A stretch of 64,000 nt of DNA from Limnohabitans kasalickyi. GTDB taxonomy: Bacteria > Pseudomonadota > Gammaproteobacteria > Burkholderiales > Burkholderiaceae_C. The notes under the pieces were generated by a model. The model saw only the letters and a program-made list of their open reading frames with translations, searched no databases and was not told where the DNA came from. The stretch is from contig OZ248407.1 of the NCBI GenBank assembly GCA_965234325.1, positions 1 through 64,000 on the forward strand, read 5' to 3'. Below, in pieces: positions 57,975-64,000 of this stretch. Position numbers and translations under genes: made by a program. Position 1 is the stretch's first letter. Each line of letters opens with the position of its first letter.

Positions 57975-58808
57975 TTACACCCACTCCCAGGGCGCGCCAG
58001 CCTTGCGGTTCAGCGCATGCACCGTTTTGCCATACGTCACTAACTCATGCGCACGCGCAGCCTTGAGCAAACTGCGCCGCTGATACCGCGCGAGCTTTCG
58101 AGCCACCCAAGTTTGCGCCATGTACAAGCGCATCAAATTGCGGTTGCCCAAGCTGTCTTTTTGGTCCAGCTTCATTTCTAGCTTGAGGGCTTTTTGGGTG
58201 GTCATGCCGTAGTGGTGCAGCCATGAATCGGCGGTGGTGCCTGTGTTCAAACCAGCTTCAAGGGCTCGCTGAAAAAAGATACTGTCTTCATAACCCAACA
58301 GCTTGGGCACGGGCATGAAGTAGCCAATCTCGTTCCACACATCGTCGCGAATGGCCATGCACACCGCGTGTGGCGCACCTTGGCGGATGTAGCCATGCAT
58401 GCTGTCTTGGGCTTGGGTGGCCCACGCGGCAAAGTCGTAGTTCAACTCGCCTTCCACCATAGCGGGGCTGGCAATGTGCAGGTTGTTGGCCTCGGCCGAG
58501 GCCAGCAAGTTGCGCAGCCAGCCTTTGGCGCAAATCACATCGTTGTTCATCACCACCGTCCATTTGGACTGAATGGCCAAGGCCCCTTGGTTCCATGCGG
58601 CACCGCAGCCTAGGTTGCGGTTGTTCAAAATCACCGCGCCAAAACCTTGTTGGCCCAACCACTCGCGCGTGCCATCGGTAGAACCGTTGTCCACCGCCAC
58701 GATGCGCGAAAAATCGACCTCGTCACGGTCCAAGCTGGCGATGAACTGCTGGGTGTAATCGAGCTGGTTGTAGCAAGCGAAGGTGAGGGTGTAGTTGGGC
58801 TGCGTCAT
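57975..58808 (-). CDS. GT2-family glycosyltransferase
   Basis: 277 aa from ATG 58808. NYTLTFACYNQLDYTQQFIASLDRDEVDFSRIVAVDNGSTDGTREWL, LNNRNLGCGAAWNQGALAIQSKWTVVMNNDVICAKGW (NND replacing DxD), MPVPKLLGYEDSIFFQRALEAG. Rhamnosyltransferase-like GT2 form. First gene of the minus-strand sugar operon, 3 bp before the next GT2. Confidence 0.9.
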   Translation of the reverse strand: MTQPNYTLTFACYNQLDYTQQFIASLDRDEVDFSRIVAVDNGSTDGTREWLGQQGFGAVILNNRNLGCGAAWNQGALAIQSKWTVVMNNDVICAKGWLRNLLASAEANNLHIASPAMVEGELNYDFAAWATQAQDSMHGYIRQGAPHAVCMAIRDDVWNEIGYFMPVPKLLGYEDSIFFQRALEAGLNTGTTADSWLHHYGMTTQKALKLEMKLDQKDSLGNRNLMRLYMAQTWVARKLARYQRRSLLKAARAHELVTYGKTVHALNRKAGAPWEWV

Positions 58809-58819
58809 TGGGTTTGATT

Positions 58820-60190
58820 CTAGCGAGGGGCATGCAACGCCTTCCATGTGGCGTACTCCGAGGGGCGCAGCCCATAGCGTGCCAGCATTCCCTCATGTAA
58901 ACGCCGGAGTTCTTCAATGAGCAGTGCTTGCACCGCATGCTGCTCAATGGCTGGAATATGTTTCGCTACACATCGCTGAATGCTGGTGAGTGGCTCTACT
59001 TCTGGCTGCGTGATGACCTCTCGTAGAGTCTGCTTGATAAAGTCTCGCCAAGCCAATCGAAGTGGGTCTGGCTCAGCGAGGTCTTGCTTGATGGCCAAGT
59101 ACTCTTGCGTTGACCGCTCATAAGCCCACACATACAGGTCGCGCAGCAACTCCACGCGAGTCATTTCATAAACCCCAAGCGTCGCGCGACTGTAAGCCTG
59201 CTCGGGCACATCCAAGAAGGTCAATGGACACAAATTAGCACGGAACAATGGCAAATTCACAGCCAATCGGGAGGTGCGTTTGTTGATATCCGCAAATGGC
59301 TGCAGATAGGGCAAATGCACCATCATGAAGAAAGACTGCTCAAAGGGGTCTCGAATCTGATTGGCCTTTTTTAGCAACCCATCCAACGCTTCTTCAATTT
59401 GCTGGGGGGCCGACAACGGTCGATACACACTTTTTCCGATATCAACGGCGTGCTGGCGTATTCGACCTTCATCCGCAGGGTTGGGCAACAAGTTTTCAGC
59501 CAAAGCGCTATGCAGATTCATCAGGGTGTATCGGTTGAACTCCGCACTGTCGATGTTTTCAACCAACAGCTCAATCGCCGTTCGATGGTTCAAGATCATC
59601 TGCGTTTCGATCGCAGCCTTTCCGCGAGCGGCCTTCCCGTGCTCAATCAACTCGCGCGTGTCCAACCGAGAATATGTATTGCCTTCCAAGTGGCTCGATG
59701 CCCACGACAGGTCAATCAACAAGCGATTCAAAATGGCGCGGCTGTAAGTACCCGCAGGCTCGGCAACATCAGCAGTTTTGCCCATGTTGCGCAACTGACG
59801 GCGTAGCGACTCGGACAAATACCAAGTTTCGTTCGGCCGATAAGCCTCCAAAAAATCTCGCTGATAGCCAACAGGTTTACGTGCTTCTGGCGGCTGGTCA
59901 ATGTACGTAAGAATGTCTTGGCTGTCTGCAGACAGTGGAATGCCGCTAGGAAAAACGTCGCCATTCGTGGTCTGCCTGCCAACACCAAACTGGGTTGCCG
60001 TCGAAAAATAACGGCGTGCGCGACCTTCACCCGATGCATTGATTTTGCCGCTCTGGATCAGCTTTGCAATCAACCGCTGCGCTGTTCGCCTAGCAATGCC
60101 TGGGCACACCGTCGTGAGCTCGGCCAGCGTCAAACCGTTTGCAGACGCCTGAATGCTGTGAAATAAATCGTCGGTGGACGTGCTGGTCAT
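58820..60190 (-). CDS. Fic-family protein with N-terminal winged helix
   Basis: 456 aa. wHTH (~10-75: ANGLTLAELTTVCPGIARRTAQRLIAKLIQSGKINASGEGRARRYF). DUF4172-like linker, then the inhibitory motif SSHLEGN (~167) of the [S/T]xxxE[G/N] type. The Fic core near residue 300 reads HLPYLQPFADINKRTSRLA. The usual HPFxDGNGR is changed to QPFADINKR, so the catalytic His and the Gly-Asn-Gly loop are not standard. It may be a non-AMPylating or altered-specificity member. It probably regulates itself. The flanks are broken toxin-type genes. Confidence 0.88.
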   Translation of the reverse strand: MTSTSTDDLFHSIQASANGLTLAELTTVCPGIARRTAQRLIAKLIQSGKINASGEGRARRYFSTATQFGVGRQTTNGDVFPSGIPLSADSQDILTYIDQPPEARKPVGYQRDFLEAYRPNETWYLSESLRRQLRNMGKTADVAEPAGTYSRAILNRLLIDLSWASSHLEGNTYSRLDTRELIEHGKAARGKAAIETQMILNHRTAIELLVENIDSAEFNRYTLMNLHSALAENLLPNPADEGRIRQHAVDIGKSVYRPLSAPQQIEEALDGLLKKANQIRDPFEQSFFMMVHLPYLQPFADINKRTSRLAVNLPLFRANLCPLTFLDVPEQAYSRATLGVYEMTRVELLRDLYVWAYERSTQEYLAIKQDLAEPDPLRLAWRDFIKQTLREVITQPEVEPLTSIQRCVAKHIPAIEQHAVQALLIEELRRLHEGMLARYGLRPSEYATWKALHAPR

Positions 60191-60259
60191 ATTGGCGCTG
60201 TTTTCGAATTTAAGTGGCGCAATTTTGGCGCAGTTTTATAAACTGCGCCAACTTTAAGG

Positions 60260-60470
60260 TCTCAACGCAGAAGACGTTCAACGCGATCGAACTCAGTTTG
60301 GCCATGTGCTCGAAACCTTTGTTTTTGGGGAACTACTTAAACAAACCACGACATCGGACGGTGACTACCGCCTGATGTACTACCGAGACGCAGACAAATA
60401 CGAGGTCGATGTGGTCATCGAAAATGCCGCCGGGCATTTGGGCTGCCCCACTCTCGAGCTTGTGGGGCTA
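60260..60470 (+). pseudogene. fragment of an AAA/DUF4143 ATPase C-terminus
   Basis: The frame after a TAA at ~60257 reads LNAEDVQRDRTQFGHVLETFVFGELLKQTTTSDGDY and RLMYYRDADKYEVDVVIENAAGHL, the typical end of DUF4143-type P-loop proteins (nuclease-like VD..IE). The ATPase part is missing upstream, and the frame runs into the fic-derived scrap. A broken leftover. Confidence 0.7.
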
Positions 60471-60497
60471 ATGACTTTCAAGCCATCAAACTGGACC

Positions 60498-60587
60498 GCC
60501 GTAGAAAAATAACGGCGAGCGCGCCCTTCACCCGACGCGTTGATTTTGCCGCTCTGGATCGGCTTTGCAATCAACCGCTGCGCCGTT
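60498..60587 (-). repeat. second copy of a ~90-bp piece of the fic gene
   Basis: Matches 59997-60086 with a few changes (it encodes IAKPIQSGKINASGEGRARRYFSTA on the minus strand). It is cut off abruptly on both sides. The copy sits between the DUF4143 fragment and brnA. Confidence 0.8.
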
Positions 60588-60603
60588 CCAATTCATTAGC
60601 GAA

Positions 60604-60813
60604 CTACTTCCAACTCAGATCTAACTTACGGTGATGAGTTGCGCAATCGCGCAGGTAAAGGTTAATCAAGCTTTGGTATGGAATGCCGACTTGCTCCGAA
60701 ATGCCTTTAAAGTAACCAATTGAATCTTCATCTAAACGAATGGTTATCTGCTTCTTCAACTGAGCTGCATAAGGGTTTTTACGCGCCTTCGTGAAATCGT
60801 ATTCTTTTCTCAT
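60604..60813 (-). CDS. brnA: BrnA-type antitoxin
   Basis: 69 aa from ATG 60813: MRKEYDFTKARKNPYAAQLKKQITIRLDEDSIGYFKGISEQVGIPYQSLINLYLRDCATHHRKLDLSWK. Ribbon-helix-helix protein of the BrnA/CopG group; the 'KKQITIRLDEDSIGYFK' strand-helix pair is the DNA- and toxin-binding part. Start set by the usual MRKEYDF beginning. It overlaps no toxin: the partner gene upstream is only a 3' piece, so the antitoxin is an orphan. Confidence 0.88.
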   Translation of the reverse strand: MRKEYDFTKARKNPYAAQLKKQITIRLDEDSIGYFKGISEQVGIPYQSLINLYLRDCATHHRKLDLSWK

Positions 60814-60823
60814 GGTGCACCTC

Positions 60824-60944
60824 TTATCGGTATTGCTTAGATTCATAGATGGACGCCTTGCGCGCAGAAATGATTCTGATCACATTTTCCTCGTCACGAT
60901 AGCAATGGCAAACCAGTACAACTTTGAGTTCTACGAACTTTCTT
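60824..60944 (-). pseudogene. 3' fragment of a BrnT-type toxin gene
   Basis: Minus frame ending at TAA 60824 reads KFVELKVVLVCHCYRDEENVIRIISARKASIYESKQYR. The closing 'RIISARKA...E...Y' is the standard end of BrnT RNase toxins, 10 bp before brnA as in brnTA operons. About half of the ~90 codons are missing; the frame meets the stop codon of the YjbH-like gene at 60948. Lethal function is not expected. Confidence 0.7.
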
Positions 60945-60947
60945 GTC

Positions 60948-63920
60948 TTACCGCCTCCGCTGGTAAGCCTCCACCCGATCATCCGGCGCCACGCTGTCGT
61001 TGTCCGGCTTGGCGGGGCTATGCGCTTTCACGTTGGGTGACAGCCATACCGTGTCGGCAAACAGGTTGACGGGGCGGCCTACTTTGGCTCCGCCATCGCG
61101 CAGCAAGGGCTTCCAGCTCCAGCCGGCGCTGTAGCGGCTGCTGCTGGTGAGGAAGGCGTCGAACGGAATCATCCAGGCAATGCCTTTGTCGAACGAGCCT
61201 TCGCCAAACACCGCGGCGGGCACGTTGGTTTTGGTGGCATAGGCGCTGATGCTCGAACCATTGGCAAACACCTTTTGCACCGACATCGTGGCACCTCGGT
61301 CGCCCGCCAAATACTGGCCCACGCTGAGCGAGGTGTGCACGCCTTCAAACGGGGTGATCCAGTAGCCGGTTAAATGCCCGGTGTTGATGGCGTAGTCTCG
61401 GAAGCCAAAGTCTTGCGCGAAGTTACGCTGCTTGACGTGGTTCACATCCAGCCCCGCCGCCCAACGGCTGCCTGGCTGGCGGTACAGCACCTCGCCGCCC
61501 ACACCACCAAACATATTCTCAAAATAGCCAGCATACGCAGCGCCATACCAGTTGGATGCCAAGCGGTTGGTTTTGCTGATGCTCAGGTTTTCTAGGGTCA
61601 CGCGTGAGGTGGTCATGTACTCGGCAATGTGCGTGCGCACTTGCGGCAGGTTCGACCACCCGGGGGTGAAGCGCTCGTAGTTGTCCACCAGGCGCAAGCG
61701 CAGCGTGCCATTGGCTTTGACGTTCCAAGGCAGCTCTAGGCCCATGCCTAACGCACCACTCAGCTGGTACAAATAGCCATCGGGCCCGCCCAAGGTTTGA
61801 ATCAAATCAAGGCCGGGCTCGGCCCAATAGTTCAGGGCTTTTTCGGGTAACAGCGGTGTGCGGGTTTTACTAACTTCCGCCACATACACCGGCTCAACGG
61901 GTTGAACGGGCTCTTGCGTGCGCGCAGGCTGCGTTTGCTGGGCCACCCATGCTGTGCGGTTGACCTTCTCGACCGCCAGTACATCGCCCACTTTGTGGTG
62001 GTGCATCTCGAAGGTTTCGACCTCGGCGGGGGCTGCTTGGTGCAGCACCGCCACGGCACGGTCTAGGCGCTCTTGCGCATACACGCTGGCCGAGTTGTGC
62101 GCCTCAACCACCACGGTGTTTTGATCGCGGTAAATTTGCTTCACATCCCACAGCGTGTGTGCGGCCAATGTGTCGGCCGTGGCGGCCCAATTGGGCTCGG
62201 CTTTGGGGCGAGCCATTTGCACCGCAGGTCGCGCGGGGTCGGTCACCTTGGGCACATTCAGCCCCGCCATGTCCACATAAAACGTGAACCCCATCGACCA
62301 GGTGTTACCGCGCTCCAGCCCCATTGACACATCGAGGCCTTTGGTGGGGCGATACACCAGAGCCCAGTTGATGGGCGAACTCTGTGGCAAGTTGTTGTTG
62401 TGTGGCTGGTGCTGGTAGTTGTTGCCATCCAGCTCCACCTTCACGTCCACGTTCCACGGTGTTTGGTAAGTCACACCACCAAACAAAGCCGGGTTGCCTC
62501 TGAACCACGAGCTGCTCGAAAACTCGCCCCCGTAAGCCCCGCCGTTTTGAAGACGCGTGTCCATGCGCTGGCCCAACACCTTGCTGAGTGGGTTGCTTAC
62601 GTTGCCACGCGCGCCCAAGTAACCCCAGCCCATGCCGAGCGACCAATCAAAACGACCTGTGCGCTTGCTGGCCACCACGTACTCTGAGCTGTACAGCCCC
62701 GTACCACCCACATCACGCATGCCCACCGCCAACTCGGGCAGCCAGGCTGACTCGCGCCACGCACGCAACTTCAAATCAATGCTTTTGTCTTTGTAGGGCA
62801 AGGTGCCGCTGAACGACTCGGGGCCATACAGGCGGTTGGAGGTGTCGGTGTACCTAAAGCCCGCTTCCATCCAGTCGGTGGGCTGAAAAAATACATTCGA
62901 GTTTTGGTACGGCCATGTGCGGTGAAACGACAGCCCAAAATAGCCCGCCTCTTGCATGCGCGCGGTGGGCGTTTGCAACAAGCCCACATTGCCCCAGTTG
63001 CTGGCGGAGGGCTTTGGCTGCGCATAGCGGCCTTCTAAATCCAACACGTTAGGTACCAAAGGTGGTGGCTGAACTTGGCGCGTGGGCGATGAAGCGTGCG
63101 CGTTGGAGAGCAATGCAACAGGTGTCGCAAAGGCCGCCAAATCTATGCGAGTCGCCACACCTTGCGTGGCCAACCAATCGGCCCAACGCTGCTGCCATTC
63201 GAACGATAAACGTGTGCCGCTGTCGGGCACCCACAGCCAAGCGCCTGGGGCCGGTTGGTCTTGCGCTGCGGCGTTCCACAAAGCCAGCGGCACATGCTGC
63301 ACGCGGCCATCGGGCTGCACCAGCCAAGCCCAGTCGCCGTAGCGCGCTGATGCACCATCGCCGCCCAAACAAGCCCGCACATAGTCTTTGGCTTGCAGGC
63401 CCTCGCGGTGGGGTATTTCGCACACCGCACCGTCTTGCGCCATCACGCGCAAGTTCAGGGGTCTGGTGGGAATGCTCACCCCATCACCGGGTTGCAGCAT
63501 GGGGTCTTTGCGGGGGTAGGCCTCTAACCAATCGGCCTCCACGTTGGACAGCTTCACGCGACCGGTGGGCGGCAAGGCTTGCAAGTTGCGCTGCAAGCCT
63601 TGCATGGCGTTGGCCGTTAACACGCCTTGCTCAACGAGGCTGGGCAAGGACTGCAGCAGCGCGTCATGCTGCGCTTGCTGACGTGCTTTTTCTTCGGGCG
63701 TGGCCCAGAGGGTGCCTAGCGGGTAGGCGTCGGCTGGCAGGGTTTGAGTTTTCAGCCAAGCACTCAGGCGTTGAGACTGAATTTGCTTTTGGCTTGAATG
63801 CGCCAGCGGCTGTTGAGTCTGCGATTGGCTTTGTGCCATCACCACCGGCATTAATGCGAAGCCGCCCAAAACATAAGCCACCGCCATCACAGTATGGCGT
63901 TTTTTAAAGTTCATATGCAT
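60948..63920 (-). CDS. YjbH/GfcC-type exopolysaccharide outer-membrane protein
   Basis: 990 aa from ATG 63920, which overlaps the upstream stop (TGATG). Signal peptide: MNFKKRHTVMAVAYVLGGFALMPVVMA. Residues ~30-270 resemble a capsule GfcC-like region (LSAWLKTQTLPADAYPLGTLWATPEEKARQQAQHDALLQSL...LQPGDGVSIPTRP). The rest is a YjbH-type beta barrel: GLLQTPTARMQEAGYFGLSFHRTWPYQNSNVFFQPTDWMEAGFRYTDTSNRLYG, VGMRDVGGTGLYSSEYVVASKR, and a closing GDRGATMSVQKVFANGSSISAYATKTNVPA. These proteins act in exopolysaccharide export or modification. The N-terminal domain seems to be a fused GfcC-like unit. The C-terminal stop marks where brnT was cut. Confidence 0.88.
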   Translation of the reverse strand: MHMNFKKRHTVMAVAYVLGGFALMPVVMAQSQSQTQQPLAHSSQKQIQSQRLSAWLKTQTLPADAYPLGTLWATPEEKARQQAQHDALLQSLPSLVEQGVLTANAMQGLQRNLQALPPTGRVKLSNVEADWLEAYPRKDPMLQPGDGVSIPTRPLNLRVMAQDGAVCEIPHREGLQAKDYVRACLGGDGASARYGDWAWLVQPDGRVQHVPLALWNAAAQDQPAPGAWLWVPDSGTRLSFEWQQRWADWLATQGVATRIDLAAFATPVALLSNAHASSPTRQVQPPPLVPNVLDLEGRYAQPKPSASNWGNVGLLQTPTARMQEAGYFGLSFHRTWPYQNSNVFFQPTDWMEAGFRYTDTSNRLYGPESFSGTLPYKDKSIDLKLRAWRESAWLPELAVGMRDVGGTGLYSSEYVVASKRTGRFDWSLGMGWGYLGARGNVSNPLSKVLGQRMDTRLQNGGAYGGEFSSSSWFRGNPALFGGVTYQTPWNVDVKVELDGNNYQHQPHNNNLPQSSPINWALVYRPTKGLDVSMGLERGNTWSMGFTFYVDMAGLNVPKVTDPARPAVQMARPKAEPNWAATADTLAAHTLWDVKQIYRDQNTVVVEAHNSASVYAQERLDRAVAVLHQAAPAEVETFEMHHHKVGDVLAVEKVNRTAWVAQQTQPARTQEPVQPVEPVYVAEVSKTRTPLLPEKALNYWAEPGLDLIQTLGGPDGYLYQLSGALGMGLELPWNVKANGTLRLRLVDNYERFTPGWSNLPQVRTHIAEYMTTSRVTLENLSISKTNRLASNWYGAAYAGYFENMFGGVGGEVLYRQPGSRWAAGLDVNHVKQRNFAQDFGFRDYAINTGHLTGYWITPFEGVHTSLSVGQYLAGDRGATMSVQKVFANGSSISAYATKTNVPAAVFGEGSFDKGIAWMIPFDAFLTSSSRYSAGWSWKPLLRDGGAKVGRPVNLFADTVWLSPNVKAHSPAKPDNDSVAPDDRVEAYQRRR

Positions 63921-64000
63921 CACGGCACCACCACACCCAAGGGGCGCAACTTCAAACACACCGCAGGGGCCAGGCACTGCTCGCTGTACACCACACGGCC
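63920..64000 (-). CDS. C-terminal end of the gene upstream of yjbH (partial)
   Basis: Only the last 26 codons are in the window: GRVVYSEQCLAPAVCLKLRPLGVVVP then TGA at 63920-63922, overlapping the yjbH-like ATG. Position and the overlap suggest a gfc/yjb-operon lipoprotein, but the tail alone does not name it. Confidence 0.55.
   Translation of the reverse strand, partial: GRVVYSEQCLAPAVCLKLRPLGVVVP

Overview
The window looks like a chromosomal segment of a freshwater Burkholderiales bacterium, most likely Comamonadaceae (Limnohabitans- or Rhodoferax-like). The housekeeping genes (glmS, glmU, groESL with CIRCE, cca, argB, ttcA) are GC-rich and betaproteobacterial in style. This placement rests on protein and codon style only; no rRNA or tRNA gene was found.

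Layout. 0.1-3.0 kb: a delta-60/tandem-95 surface-type repeat protein. 3.46-12.69 kb: an AT-rich integrative element of about 9.2 kb sitting in the last codons of glmS. It carries a large serine recombinase next to one end, a second (tyrosine) recombinase, an HUH Rep-like protein, an EamA transporter, a NERD protein and several small element proteins. Both junctions can be read base by base, and attP and attB can be reconstructed. 12.7-38.4 kb: core genome (glmS, Lrp regulator, PIN/Phd toxin-antitoxin pair, glmU, lipoprotein, MBL hydrolase, TetR, 5-formyl-THF cyclo-ligase, lytic transglycosylase, groES-groEL, transaldolase, cca, MidA, folM-folB-folB, ttcA, FAH hydrolase, Ldh-type dehydrogenase, argB, NYN protein). 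Three intergenic sites here hold long stem-loops. At two of them, paired hairpins share a conserved, mutually complementary loop but have unrelated stems.

38.6-58.8 kb: a polysaccharide (O-antigen/exopolysaccharide) locus in two converging halves. The plus-strand half runs galE, a fused GT4/initiating phosphosugar transferase, two glycosyltransferases and a flippase-like protein. The minus-strand half runs two GT2 enzymes, a WxcM-like isomerase/acyltransferase, a DegT aminotransferase, an acetyltransferase, an OafA-type acyltransferase and rmlB-D-A-C. Together RmlA and RmlB with the WxcM and DegT genes predict a dTDP-3-acetamido-3,6-dideoxyhexose, and rmlCD predict dTDP-L-rhamnose. A hipBA module sits inside the rml operon, and an AbiEii/XRE pair sits where the two halves converge.

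58.8-64 kb: a scrapyard of toxin-type genes (Fic protein, a DUF4143 fragment, a duplicated scrap of the fic gene, brnA with a 5'-truncated brnT), then a YjbH-type exopolysaccharide outer-membrane protein and the tail of its upstream partner.
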